Source: Mariniphaga sp041684965 | Lineage (GTDB): Bacteria; Bacteroidota; Bacteroidia; Bacteroidales; Prolixibacteraceae | Length of the DNA stretch: 64,000 nucleotides | Assembly (NCBI GenBank): GCA_041684965.1 | Contig: JAWLGR010000002.1 | Span: forward strand, 186,001-250,000 | Reading direction: 5' to 3' | Position numbers and translations under genes: made by a program | Shown here: positions 43,129-52,931 of the stretch, in pieces | Layout of the letters: every line of letters starts with the position of its first letter | Position numbering within the stretch: the stretch's first letter is position 1 | The notes under the pieces: model-generated | Databases searched by the model: none | What the model saw: the letters and a program-made list of their open reading frames with translations, nothing else | Told to the model about the DNA's origin: nothing

Positions 43129-45123
43129 ATGAAGGGACAGCAGCGTGTAATTATAGAAAATATAAACCCGCAGGTTGATTGCGGAAAATTTCCTGTTAAA
43201 CGGGTAATTAATGATACAATAAAAATTGAAGCCGATATTTTTTGCGATGGTCACGACGCTCTAAGTGCAGAATTGCAGTATCGTTTTAAAGATAATTCCA
43301 ACTGGCATGTGCAGGAAATGCAATATATTATAAATGACAGATGGGCAGCAGAATTTAAATTGAATACTATCGGTTTTTATTTTTTCCGGATAAATGCATG
43401 GGTTGATCATTTTAAATCATGGCATCGGGATATATTGAAAAAAATTAATGCTGATGTTGATTACGATGTTGATTTACTGATAGGTGCTGAACTGATACAG
43501 AATTCCCTTGATTTATACCCGGATGTTTCTGAAAAAGAAAGAAAATTTTTGATGAGGGTTATTGGTGATTTGAAATCGGATGAAGTAGCGCCCGAGGATA
43601 AAACCGGATTCATTCTCAACAACCGGCTCTTCCAAACAATGATAAAATATCCTGTTAAAAACTATATTGCTTCAACGGAATCTGATTATTTAATTAAGGT
43701 GGAAAGGGAAAAAGCAAATTTCAGCAGTTGGTATGAAGTTTTCCCTCGTTCGCTGGGTATCGGTACTGAAAAGCACGGGACATTTCACGATTGCATTAAT
43801 TTCCTCCCTTATGTGGCTGAAATGGGTTTCGATGTTTTATATCTTCCCCCCATTCACCCCATAGGAGAAACAAGAAGGAAAGGCAGGAATAATAATGTAA
43901 CAGCTCTGCCCGGTGAACCGGGCTCCCCCTGGGCCATTGGCAGCAAAGAAGGAGGCCATAAGGCAATTCATCCTGAACTGGGGACAATGGAAGATTTTCA
44001 GCTCCTGATTCATAAAGCAGATGAGTTACAAATAGAAATTGCCCTCGATATTGCCTTCCAATGTTCTCCTGACCACCCGTATGTGAGCGAACATCCGGAA
44101 TGGTTCAGGCACCGTCCCGATGGCTCGCTTCAGTATGCAGAAAATCCTCCTAAAAAATATGAAGATATTTATCCGCTCAACTTTGAAACCGATGACTGGA
44201 AAAATATGTGGGAGGAACTCAAAAGCATTTTTCTGTTCTGGATAAATAAAGGAGTGAAAATTTTCAGGGTTGATAATCCACATACCAAATCACTTAATTT
44301 CTGGGAATGGCTGATTGATGAAATCAACCGTGACCATCCTGATGTGATTTTTCTTTCTGAAGCTTTTACACGGCCAAAAATGATGAACAGTCTTGCGAAA
44401 AAAGGATTTACCCAATCGTACACTTATTTTACATGGCGCAATACCAAATATGAACTTACCACTTATTGTACTGAATTGGTAAAAACGAATGTAAGAGAGT
44501 ATTTCAGGCCTAATTTTTGGCCTAATACACCCGATATCCTTCCTGAATTTTTACAGGTAACCAACAGGGCCGGATTTATACAGCGATTGGTTCTGGCGGC
44601 TACACTTAGCTCTAATTATGGGATTTACGGTCCTGCCTACGAGCTGATGGAAAATAATCCGGTGGAAGCAGGCAAAGAAGAATATTTAAATTCGGAAAAA
44701 TATGAAATTAAAGACTGGAATTTAGAAGATCCACGTAGTTTAAAAAAGATTATCAAACTTATTAACCGGATCAGAAAAGAGAATAAAGCACTTCAGAATA
44801 CGCATTCCCTGAAATTCCATGAAACTAATAACGAGGCGCTCATCAGTTATAGCAAAACAACCGATGATTTAAACAATATAATTCTTGTGGTAGTGAACCT
44901 GGATCCTTATCATACACATTCAGGATGGTTGAATTTCCCCCTCCATGAATTTGAAATGAGTGCAGACACCCCCTATCAGGTACATGATTTAATTGGGGGA
45001 GCCTATTTCTTATGGAGCGGTGAACACAATTATGTAGAATTAAATCCGGGAGTGATGCCTGTTCATATTTTTAAAGTGAGAAGGAAAATCCGCTCTGAAA
45101 AGGATTTTGATTATTTCATGTAA
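43129..45123 (+). CDS. glgE: Maltosyltransferase GlgE
   Basis: Alpha-1,4-glucan:maltose-1-phosphate maltosyltransferase (GH13_3), which extends glucan with maltose from maltose-1-phosphate. The 664 residues fit the family. The N-terminal domain (DUF3416) is at residues 1-190. The catalytic barrel starts with SSWYEVFPRSLG and carries VLYLPPIHPIGETRRKGRNN, ALDIAFQCSPDHPY, IFRVDNPHTKSLNFWEWLI with the nucleophile Asp, and VIFLSEAFTRPKMM with the acid/base Glu. AENPPKKYEDIYPLNF is the GlgE-specific phosphate-site loop. It is first in a glgE-treS/mak-glgB-Nudix operon; treS starts 13 bases after its stop. A complete GlgE pathway is best known from actinobacteria. Confidence 0.95.
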   Translation: MKGQQRVIIENINPQVDCGKFPVKRVINDTIKIEADIFCDGHDALSAELQYRFKDNSNWHVQEMQYIINDRWAAEFKLNTIGFYFFRINAWVDHFKSWHRDILKKINADVDYDVDLLIGAELIQNSLDLYPDVSEKERKFLMRVIGDLKSDEVAPEDKTGFILNNRLFQTMIKYPVKNYIASTESDYLIKVEREKANFSSWYEVFPRSLGIGTEKHGTFHDCINFLPYVAEMGFDVLYLPPIHPIGETRRKGRNNNVTALPGEPGSPWAIGSKEGGHKAIHPELGTMEDFQLLIHKADELQIEIALDIAFQCSPDHPYVSEHPEWFRHRPDGSLQYAENPPKKYEDIYPLNFETDDWKNMWEELKSIFLFWINKGVKIFRVDNPHTKSLNFWEWLIDEINRDHPDVIFLSEAFTRPKMMNSLAKKGFTQSYTYFTWRNTKYELTTYCTELVKTNVREYFRPNFWPNTPDILPEFLQVTNRAGFIQRLVLAATLSSNYGIYGPAYELMENNPVEAGKEEYLNSEKYEIKDWNLEDPRSLKKIIKLINRIRKENKALQNTHSLKFHETNNEALISYSKTTDDLNNIILVVVNLDPYHTHSGWLNFPLHEFEMSADTPYQVHDLIGGAYFLWSGEHNYVELNPGVMPVHIFKVRRKIRSEKDFDYFM

Positions 45124-45136
45124 AATTATTAATTGT

Positions 45137-48100
45137 ATGGATAAAAACAATTCGAAAAATTGGTATAAGGACGCAATAATTTACCAGGCTCATGTGCGGT
45201 CTTTTAAAGACAGCAATGGCGATGGTATTGGCGACTTCAGGGGCTTGATTCAAAAACTGGGATATCTGAAATCATTGGGAGTTACTGCAATCTGGATTTT
45301 ACCTTTTTATAAATCACCCCTCAAAGATGGAGGGTACGATATTTCAGATTTTACCAGCATAAACGATGATTACGGAACCATGGCCGATTTTAAACGGTTT
45401 ATTCGTGAAGCACACAACAAGGGACTGAAGGTAATAACAGAACTTGTGCTTAACCATACCTCCAGTGAGCACAAATGGTTTGAACGGGCACGAAACGCGA
45501 AACCAGGAAGTGTTTACCGGGATTTTTATGTATGGAACGATACACCTGATAAATACACCGATGCCCGTATCATTTTTCAGGATTTTGAAATTTCCAACTG
45601 GTCATGGGATCCCATTGCAAAAGCTTATTACTGGCACCGTTTTTATTCGCACCAACCCGATTTAAATTTTGACAATCCGCGGGTCCACGATGCCGTCCTG
45701 AAAGTTCTCGATTTCTGGTTTCAGATTGGGGTGGATGGTTTACGCCTCGATGCTGTTCCTTATTTGTATGAACGGGAAGGTACCAATTGCGAAAACCTGC
45801 CTGAAACACATCAGTTCCTGAAAAAACTGCGCCGTCACATTGATGAAAATTATGAAGACAAAATGTTACTTGCAGAAGCAAATCAGTGGCCTGATGATGC
45901 ATCGGCTTATTTTGGTGATGGGGATGAATGCCATATGTCGTTTCATTTTCCATTGATGCCACGACTTTATATGTCCATGCGAATGGAAGACCGCTTTCCA
46001 TTGGTCGACATTCTGGATCAGACTCCACCCATTCCGGAAAATTGTCAGTGGGCAATTTTTCTTCGAAATCACGATGAGCTAACACTGGAAATGGTTACCG
46101 ATGAGGAACGGGATTATATGTATAAATCGTTTGCAAAAGATACCAAACAGCGCATTAATCTGGGTATCCGGCGCAGGCTTGCCCCTTTGCTCGACAACGA
46201 TCGAAAGAACATCGAAATGATGAACATTCTGCTGTTTTCTTTGCCTGGGACTCCCATCGTTTATTATGGTGATGAAATTGGAATGGGCGATAATTACTAT
46301 CTTGGTGACCGCGACGGTGTCCGCACTCCCATGCAATGGTCAGCCGACAGAAATGCAGGTTTTTCCACAGCCGAACCACAGCGCCTGTTTTTACCTGTGA
46401 TCTTCAATCACGATTACCATTATGAAACCATAAATGTGGAAAACCATGAGCAAAATCCAACTTCCCTGCTTTGGTGGATGCGCCGGATAATAGCAAAACG
46501 AAAAGAATACAAGGCCTTTAGCAGGGGTGATATAAAATTTATCGATACAAATAATTCCAAAATACTTGCTTTCACCCGGAAATATGAGGATGAACAACTA
46601 TTGGTAATTATTAATTTATCGCGCTATTCACAACTGGCTGAACTGGATCTGAAAGATTTTGCAGGATATGTTCCGGTGGAAGTATTTGGACGTAATAATT
46701 TTCCTGTAATCGATCAGTACCCGTATGTTTTTCCGCTTCAGTTTAAGAATTATTTCTGGTTTGAGCTTAAAAAGCAGGAAGAGGAGGAAAGACCCGACTA
46801 TCTGTCTCCTGATACACGGCTAACCTTGTCATCAAAAGATTGGAATCAGATGAATGGGGATACTAAAAATGCATTGAAAGAACTCATGTTTGGTTATGTT
46901 CAGAAAAGCAGATGGTTCAGAGGTAAGGCAAAAAAAATCAAAAGCATTCAGTTAAAGGATACCATACCTCTTTCTACTGGAAAGCTGAATTCATATATTC
47001 TGTTTATTGAAATTATTTATATTGAAGGTCGTAATGAACAGTACATCATCCCGCTCTCGGTAAATACAGGGGAGAAGATATCTGAAAAAAAATATAAATA
47101 TACAGAAGCATTAATCGCATTTATCGAAATTGATGGCCATGAGGGATTGCTTATAGATGGTTCATATGATCCGAATGTCAGGGATCTGTTCCTGAAGCTC
47201 ATTATGCAAAAAGGAAAATTAAAACATAAAAAAGGAGCCATCGCCGGAATCCCGGGAAAAAATCTCAGTAAAAAAGTATCAAAAAATGAATTGCCGCTTC
47301 CATCGAGGGTGTTAATGGCTGAACAGTCGAATACTTCAATTCTGTATGATAATCGCTTTTTCTTCAAGCTTTACAGGAGTCCTGAAGAGGGAAACAATCC
47401 TGAGCTCGAAATCATTCGGACACTTTCTGAGAATACCAGTTTCAAAAACTTTCCAAATTTTGCCGGTGCCCTCGAATACCAGTCGGGAAGTACGGAAAAT
47501 ACCGGAATAGGCATACTGGTCGATTACATTCCCAACGAAGGCAATGCATGGGAATTTACCCAATCGGCAATAGACCAATATTTTGACCGCATTATTGAGA
47601 AAAAGGAAGAACTGATGTCTGCGGGTTATAGTGACAATATAGCCAATGCAGCCGGCAGGGAAAAAATGAAAGAACTGATTGGTGCCTTTTTTACTGAAAT
47701 GATTGTGCTGCTTGGTAAAAGAACTGCCGAGATGCATCTTGCACTGGCTTCGGTTAAATCCAAAAAGGATTTTATCCAGGAGCCATTCTCATTGTTATAT
47801 CAGAAGTCGTTGTACCAATCGTTCCGTACCCTGATTAAACGAACCTTCAGCCAGATGAAGTCTTCCAAAAACAGATTGTCGGAATATCAGTCAGAATTGC
47901 TTGAAGATGTTATTAAGAATGAAGCTTTGTTGCTGTCGACCATAAAAAATTCACTTGAGCAGAAAAAAATTCATACCTCTAAAATAAGGGTGCACGGTGA
48001 TTACCACCTTGGACAGGTTCTATTTACTGGTAAAGACTTTGTAATCATTGATTTTGAAGGCGAACCTTCACGGTCAATGACTGCCAGGAAACTGAAACAT

Positions 48101-48451
48101 TGCCCGTTTAAAGATGTTGCCGGGATGTTGCGTTCATTCCATTATTCCATTTATATGGGGCAAGTGGAAAACGAATCAAAAATGCCCGAAAGCACTGTTT
48201 TTTTGAAACCCTGGCTGGAAGCTTGGTATAAAACTGTTCAGGATATTTTTGTCGAAAGTTATCTTGAAACAGCAGGAAATGCTTCGTTTATTCCTGATGA
48301 ATTGGACCAACTGCACGATCTGATGGCAGTTTATACCATAGAAAAAGCAATATATGAACTGGATTATGAAATTAACAACAGGCCCGACTGGTTACATATT
48401 CCCCTTTCCGGCTTGAAAATGATTATGGATGATTTAATAAAAAAAGAATAA
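45137..48451 (+). CDS. treS: Trehalose synthase-maltokinase fusion
   Basis: A 1,104-residue fusion. Residues 1 to about 560 are TreS (GH13_16), which interconverts trehalose and maltose: WYKDAIIYQAHVRSFKDSNG, VITELVLNHTSSEHKWF, VDGLRLDAVPYLYEREG (nucleophile Asp), MLLAEANQWPDD (acid/base Glu) and FLRNHDELTLEMV. Residues 600-1,104 are a Mak/Pep2 maltokinase, with RWFRGKAKKIKSI, an aminoglycoside-phosphotransferase-like VHGDYHLGQVLFTGKDFVIIDFEGEPSRS including the catalytic D in HGDYH and the metal D in IIDFEGE. The fusion channels trehalose to maltose-1-phosphate for GlgE next door. The start ATG at 45137 gives the normal N terminus; an ATA/ATG extension at 45107 would overlap glgE. Confidence 0.95.
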   Translation: MDKNNSKNWYKDAIIYQAHVRSFKDSNGDGIGDFRGLIQKLGYLKSLGVTAIWILPFYKSPLKDGGYDISDFTSINDDYGTMADFKRFIREAHNKGLKVITELVLNHTSSEHKWFERARNAKPGSVYRDFYVWNDTPDKYTDARIIFQDFEISNWSWDPIAKAYYWHRFYSHQPDLNFDNPRVHDAVLKVLDFWFQIGVDGLRLDAVPYLYEREGTNCENLPETHQFLKKLRRHIDENYEDKMLLAEANQWPDDASAYFGDGDECHMSFHFPLMPRLYMSMRMEDRFPLVDILDQTPPIPENCQWAIFLRNHDELTLEMVTDEERDYMYKSFAKDTKQRINLGIRRRLAPLLDNDRKNIEMMNILLFSLPGTPIVYYGDEIGMGDNYYLGDRDGVRTPMQWSADRNAGFSTAEPQRLFLPVIFNHDYHYETINVENHEQNPTSLLWWMRRIIAKRKEYKAFSRGDIKFIDTNNSKILAFTRKYEDEQLLVIINLSRYSQLAELDLKDFAGYVPVEVFGRNNFPVIDQYPYVFPLQFKNYFWFELKKQEEEERPDYLSPDTRLTLSSKDWNQMNGDTKNALKELMFGYVQKSRWFRGKAKKIKSIQLKDTIPLSTGKLNSYILFIEIIYIEGRNEQYIIPLSVNTGEKISEKKYKYTEALIAFIEIDGHEGLLIDGSYDPNVRDLFLKLIMQKGKLKHKKGAIAGIPGKNLSKKVSKNELPLPSRVLMAEQSNTSILYDNRFFFKLYRSPEEGNNPELEIIRTLSENTSFKNFPNFAGALEYQSGSTENTGIGILVDYIPNEGNAWEFTQSAIDQYFDRIIEKKEELMSAGYSDNIANAAGREKMKELIGAFFTEMIVLLGKRTAEMHLALASVKSKKDFIQEPFSLLYQKSLYQSFRTLIKRTFSQMKSSKNRLSEYQSELLEDVIKNEALLLSTIKNSLEQKKIHTSKIRVHGDYHLGQVLFTGKDFVIIDFEGEPSRSMTARKLKHCPFKDVAGMLRSFHYSIYMGQVENESKMPESTVFLKPWLEAWYKTVQDIFVESYLETAGNASFIPDELDQLHDLMAVYTIEKAIYELDYEINNRPDWLHIPLSGLKMIMDDLIKKE

Positions 48452-48481
48452 TTATCCATTTAAATATTAAATGTACCTATT

Positions 48482-50458
48482 ATGAATGAAATTAATAATT
48501 TACCAGCAGGCGCGGGAACAAACTCAGAAGAAGGTAAGGATTATTCTTCAAAAAATGTAAGCCCAAACCTGATTTCTGAGTACGATATATACCTGTTTCG
48601 TGAAGGTAAACATTTCAGTCTTTATGAAAAGCTGGGCGCACATATTATAAACAATAACGATATCAAAGGTACTTTTTTCGCTGTCTGGGCGCCTAATGCC
48701 AAATCGGTTTCAGTAATCGGTAATTTTAACGGGTGGCATAAAGATGCCAACCACCTGGCGAACCGTGATGATGGATCGGGGATATGGCAGGGTTTCATTT
48801 CAGGTGTTGGTAAAGGAGAAGCATACAAATATTATATCGTTTCACAACATAACAATTATTCGGTTGAAAAGGCTGATCCTGTTGCAAATTATAATGAGGC
48901 CCCTCCGAAAACAGCTTCTGTGGTTTGGGAGCATCATTATCCCTGGAATGATTCGAAGTGGATGAACAAGCGTAAAAATTGTAATGCACTTGATAGCCCT
49001 TTTTCAGTTTATGAGGTGCACCTGGAATCGTGGAGGCGAAATCCTGAAGAAGGATACCGTTCGCTGAATTATCCTGAACTGGCTGAGGAACTAACTGCCT
49101 ACGTTAAAAAAATGGGTTATACTCACATTGAATTAATGCCAGTTACTGAATACCCTTTTTCGGGGTCGTGGGGTTACCAGGTTACAGGTTTTTTTTCACC
49201 AACAAGCCGTTTTGGTAACCCTGATGAATTTATGTATTTCATTGATTACCTGCATCAAAATGATATTGGAATCATTATGGACTGGGTGCCTTCTCATTTC
49301 CCTGGCGACCAGCATGGACTGCACTTTTTTGATGGAACTTATCTTTACGAACACCAGGACCCGCGAAAAGGATTTCATCCCGACTGGAACAGCTACATTT
49401 TTAATTACGGGCGGAATGAAATCCGGAATTTTTTGATAAGCAGCGCTCATTGCTGGATGGAACGCTTCCATATAGATGGCATCCGCGTAGATGCTGTAGC
49501 TTCCATGCTTTATCTTGATTACTCCAGAAAAGAAGGGGAGTGGATACCAAATGAATATGGGGGCAGGGAGAACCTTGATGCCATCCGGTTTATGCGCGAT
49601 TTAAATGAATCAATTTATGCAAAATTCCCCGATGTTCAAACCATTGCCGAGGAATCAACGGCCTGGCCTATGGTTACCCGGCCTGTTTACACAGGTGGTC
49701 TCGGGTTTGGTATGAAATGGAATATGGGCTGGATGCACGATACACTAAAGTATTTTTCGCATGAACCCATTCATCGGAGCTATCATCACAATCAACTTAC
49801 GTTTAGCATAATGTATGCTTTCAATGAAAACTTCATGCTTTCACTGTCACACGATGAGGTGGTGCATGGCAAGGGAAGCCTTATTAACAAGATGCCAGGG
49901 GATCACTGGCAGAAATTTGCCAACCTGCGTGCTCTTTTCGCTTTTATGTTTGCCCATCCAGGTAAAAAACTGCATTTTATGGGAATGGAATTCGGGCAGT
50001 GGAGCGAATGGAACCATGATAGCAGCCTCGACTGGCATTTAATTGATTTCGACTACCACAGGGAATTGCAATTTTTTATGAAAGATTTAAACAGTGTATA
50101 TAAACGATTTCCAGCTTTGTATCAAGTTGATTTTTCTGGCGAAGGTTTTAAATGGATTGATGCCAATGACTCGTCAAATTCTATTTTGAGCTTTATCAGG
50201 TATGGAAAAGATAGAAGCAAACCTGTACTGATAGTTGCAAATTTTACACCTTTACCCCGAAACAATTACAGAGTAGGAGTGCCTGATGACACAGTTTGGT
50301 ATGAAATTCTTAATAGCGATGCCAAACAATACGGAGGCAGCGGAATGGGAAATTTTGGCGAAGTGGCCTCATCTCCTGTTTCTTACCATAATGAAGAACA
50401 ATCAATAAATATACTCCTCCCTCCATTAGGGGTGGTAATGTTTGCTAAAGGCAGTTGA
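48482..50458 (+). CDS. glgB: 1,4-alpha-glucan branching enzyme
   Basis: Adds alpha-1,6 branches to the linear glucan made by GlgE. The 658 residues have an N-terminal carbohydrate-binding module 48 (GTFFAVWAPNAKSVSVIGNF) and a GH13 barrel with YTHIELMPVTEYPFSGSWGY, IIMDWVPSHFPGDQHGL, HIDGIRVDAVASMLYLDYSR (nucleophile Asp), VQTIAEESTAWP (acid/base Glu) and LSLSHDEVVHGKGSL. The first 45 residues are a polar extension without known motif. The start lies 30 bases past treS/mak, and the Nudix gene starts 15 bases after its stop, so it is cotranscribed. Confidence 0.95.
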   Translation: MNEINNLPAGAGTNSEEGKDYSSKNVSPNLISEYDIYLFREGKHFSLYEKLGAHIINNNDIKGTFFAVWAPNAKSVSVIGNFNGWHKDANHLANRDDGSGIWQGFISGVGKGEAYKYYIVSQHNNYSVEKADPVANYNEAPPKTASVVWEHHYPWNDSKWMNKRKNCNALDSPFSVYEVHLESWRRNPEEGYRSLNYPELAEELTAYVKKMGYTHIELMPVTEYPFSGSWGYQVTGFFSPTSRFGNPDEFMYFIDYLHQNDIGIIMDWVPSHFPGDQHGLHFFDGTYLYEHQDPRKGFHPDWNSYIFNYGRNEIRNFLISSAHCWMERFHIDGIRVDAVASMLYLDYSRKEGEWIPNEYGGRENLDAIRFMRDLNESIYAKFPDVQTIAEESTAWPMVTRPVYTGGLGFGMKWNMGWMHDTLKYFSHEPIHRSYHHNQLTFSIMYAFNENFMLSLSHDEVVHGKGSLINKMPGDHWQKFANLRALFAFMFAHPGKKLHFMGMEFGQWSEWNHDSSLDWHLIDFDYHRELQFFMKDLNSVYKRFPALYQVDFSGEGFKWIDANDSSNSILSFIRYGKDRSKPVLIVANFTPLPRNNYRVGVPDDTVWYEILNSDAKQYGGSGMGNFGEVASSPVSYHNEEQSINILLPPLGVVMFAKGS

Positions 50459-50473
50459 AATGCAATTTTATAA

Positions 50474-50932
50474 ATGAAAAAAAGTGCCGGAATACTCGTA
50501 TACCGAAAGTTGAACTCATCAATTGAGGTTTTTTTAGTACATCCGGGTGGACCTTACTGGAAAAACAAGGAGAAACATGCATGGTCGGTACCTAAAGGAG
50601 AACCCCACCAGGATGAAAACCTGTTGAAAGCTGCAATAAGAGAGTTCAGAGAGGAAACGGGCTTTTCAGTTGAGGGAGAATTTATCGAACTCAATCCGGT
50701 AAGACAACCCGGAGGCAAACTTGTTTATGTATGGGCGGTTGAAGCTGAATTTAACGCAGAAGCCATCGAAAGTAACACATTTCTTCTTGAATGGCCTCCC
50801 CGTTCAGGGAAGAAAATAGAAATCCCTGAAATCGATAAAGCAGCCTGGTTCCTGCTTGAAACAGCCTTTCAAAAGATACACAAAGGACAGGTACCTGTTC
50901 TTAAACAATTTGTCCAAAAAATAATAGGATGA
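50474..50932 (+). CDS. Nudix hydrolase
   Basis: A 152-residue Nudix protein that hydrolyses a nucleoside diphosphate linked to another group. The Nudix box is complete: GEPHQDENLLKAAIREFREE followed by TGF (G-x5-E-x7-R-E-x2-E-E-x-G-x). The start SAGILVYRKLNSSIEVFLVHPGGPYW and WSVPKGE match the MutT-like subgroup often annotated as NTP pyrophosphohydrolase/diadenosine polyphosphatase. It lies at the end of the glgE operon, 15 bases after glgB. A role in clearing ADP-/UDP-sugars or nucleotides alongside glucan synthesis is possible but not shown. Confidence 0.9.
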   Translation: MKKSAGILVYRKLNSSIEVFLVHPGGPYWKNKEKHAWSVPKGEPHQDENLLKAAIREFREETGFSVEGEFIELNPVRQPGGKLVYVWAVEAEFNAEAIESNTFLLEWPPRSGKKIEIPEIDKAAWFLLETAFQKIHKGQVPVLKQFVQKIIG

Positions 50933-51256
50933 ATGCAGGTTTTCAGAAGAATACCATAAATTTCTCTTTCCTGTACGAAATTGAAATGTACTATTTAGAA
51001 CCATATATTCACCATACATGGGCCGTATTAAATTCGCGATTATATGGTCAAATACTGGTGAAAAGGTTGCCTCACTCCCGTGAAGCAAGACTAATGCCTT
51101 CTTAAATCCGCTTTCAATGTTTACCATAAACAGAAAAACAAGCAGTTTTGCAGCTGATTCCTCCGATGTTTGCTTATCAATCCTCAGGTATGCATTCTGA
51201 GTTTTAGTTTGTTAGTTGCAGAAGACACAACTTAGTTGGTCAGGTGATGATAAATA
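50933..51256. other. Intergenic region between the Nudix gene and gnd
   Basis: No firm gene. The minus-strand frame from a GTG near 51127 reads IESGFKKALVLLHGSEATF and then PVFDHIIANLIRPMYGEYMV into the Nudix gene; it looks partly protein-like but matches nothing I know. It overlaps the end of the Nudix gene by over 100 bases, so it is taken as chance or an eroded remnant. Confidence 0.4.
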
Positions 51257-51288
51257 AAAATGGGAAAAGCAGTTGCTTTTCCCATTTT
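51257..51288 (-). terminator. Rho-independent terminator of gnd
   Basis: A perfect 14-bp stem (51257-51270 pairing with 51275-51288) with a 4-base loop; on the minus strand it ends in a T-rich tract. It lies 20 bases past the gnd stop. Confidence 0.8.
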
Positions 51289-51307
51289 ACTTCTAACCAG
51301 TAAAATA

Positions 51308-52762
51308 TTATACATTGTAAGTTGATGAAGCAGTAGCTCCCCCGCGACCGGTCCAATTGGTGTGAAAAAATTCTCCGCGGGGTTTATCGGTGCGTTCATA
51401 GGTATGTGCGCCGAAGTAGTCACGCTGTGCCTGCAGAAGGTTTGCCGGCAGGCGCTCGGTGCGGAATCCGTCGAAGTAGCAAAGCGCTGAAGTAATTGCA
51501 GGAACAGGTATCCCATTGGATAGCGCGGTAGCAGAAACCCTGCGCCAGCCGTCCTGTGCCAGTTCTACTTTTTCCTTAAAGAACGGGTCGAGCAGCAGAT
51601 TTGGCAAATCGGGGTTGTTTTCGAATGCAGCTTTAATATCGGCCAGGAATACCGAACGGATAATACAGCCACCTCTCCACATGAGGGCAATACCGCCGTA
51701 ATTCAGATTCCATCCGTATTCTTTCGCTGCTTCCATCATCAGGTTGTAACCCTGTGCATAGGAAATAATTTTAGCTCCATAAAGCGCCATTTTTAAATCA
51801 TTGAGGAACTGCTCCCGGTTGCCATCAAATTTTGCTTCTGGTCCTGAAATTACTTTTGAAGCCTGTACGCGCAAGTCTTTTTGCGATGAGAGGCAACGTG
51901 CAAATACCGATTCGCCTATTAATGTGAGGGGGATGCCCAGGTCGAGGGCAGAAATGCCTGTCCATTTACCGGTTCCTTTTTGTCCGGCAGTATCCAGGAT
52001 GAAATCCAGGGTTTCTTCACCGTTTTCATCTTTGTATCCTAAAATGTCGCGGGTAATTTCTATCAGGTAACTGTCAAGCTCTTCCTTGTTCCATTTTTTA
52101 AATACTTCGTGCATTTCATCATTGCTCATTCCCAGGAGATCCTTCATTATCTGGTAAGCTTCAGTAATTATTTGCATGTCACCATACTCAATGCCATTAT
52201 GTACCATTTTCACAAAGTGTCCTGCACCGTCTTCACCAACCCAGTCGCAGCAGGCTTCGCCATTTTCCACTTTTGCGGCAATTGACTGAAAAATGTCTTT
52301 TACATGTGGCCATGCATCGGGTGAACCACCGGGCATGATAGAGGGTCCTTTTAAAGCACCTTCTTCACCGCCGGAAACTCCGGTTCCTATGTACAGAAAT
52401 CCTTTGCTTTCAACATATTTGGTTCGACGAATTGTATCAGGGAAATGTGAATTGCCGCCATCAATTATTATGTCGCCTGGTTCAAGATGGGGCATTACAA
52501 GTTCAATAAAATCATCAACCGGTTTACCGGCCTTTACCAGCATCATCACTTTGCGCGGCCGTTCAAGAGAAGCTACCAATTCTTCAATAGAACGGGCTCC
52601 AATGAAATTTTTACCGGCACCACGTCCTTCCATGAATGCATCAACTTTTTCAACTGTACGGTTGAAAACTGCAACTGTGTACCCCTTGCTCTCCATATTC
52701 AATACAAGGTTTTCTCCCATTACGGCCAATCCGATTAATCCAATGTCAGCTAATTTTTTCAT
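51308..52762 (-). CDS. gnd: 6-phosphogluconate dehydrogenase, decarboxylating
   Basis: Oxidises 6-phosphogluconate to ribulose-5-phosphate and CO2 in the pentose phosphate pathway, with NADP or NAD. The 484 residues match the long form. The Rossmann motif is IGLIGLAVMGENLVLNMESKG, the substrate loop SGGEEGALKGPSIMPGG, with catalytic Lys in FVKMVHNGIEYGDMQ, and the C-terminal tail is RGGCIIRSVFLADIKAAF with YERTDKPRGEFFHTNW. The Asn-Arg-Thr after the second strand (AVFNRT) favours NADP. The ATG at 52760-52762 is the family start; an upstream extension of 25 codons is not supported. It is the downstream gene of a run of minus-strand genes and has its own terminator. Confidence 0.96.
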   Translation of the reverse strand: MKKLADIGLIGLAVMGENLVLNMESKGYTVAVFNRTVEKVDAFMEGRGAGKNFIGARSIEELVASLERPRKVMMLVKAGKPVDDFIELVMPHLEPGDIIIDGGNSHFPDTIRRTKYVESKGFLYIGTGVSGGEEGALKGPSIMPGGSPDAWPHVKDIFQSIAAKVENGEACCDWVGEDGAGHFVKMVHNGIEYGDMQIITEAYQIMKDLLGMSNDEMHEVFKKWNKEELDSYLIEITRDILGYKDENGEETLDFILDTAGQKGTGKWTGISALDLGIPLTLIGESVFARCLSSQKDLRVQASKVISGPEAKFDGNREQFLNDLKMALYGAKIISYAQGYNLMMEAAKEYGWNLNYGGIALMWRGGCIIRSVFLADIKAAFENNPDLPNLLLDPFFKEKVELAQDGWRRVSATALSNGIPVPAITSALCYFDGFRTERLPANLLQAQRDYFGAHTYERTDKPRGEFFHTNWTGRGGATASSTYNV

Positions 52763-52931
52763 ATTATTTTTTTTTGAATTACTATTTATAAAAACATATT
52801 CTATTTTCTTCCGGACTTTTTCAATCCTGCCTGTCATCTTATTTGTAATTACATAGAAACAGGATCGATTTCAATTATTATTGATTGTTGTATTTATTGT
52901 TTAAACGACTCATAACTTTTGTTTTTTGCAC

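Noticed and set aside
50804..51127. 107-codon minus-strand frame overlapping the Nudix gene
   Set aside because: Overlaps a well supported gene on the other strand by more than 120 bases and has no recognisable domain.
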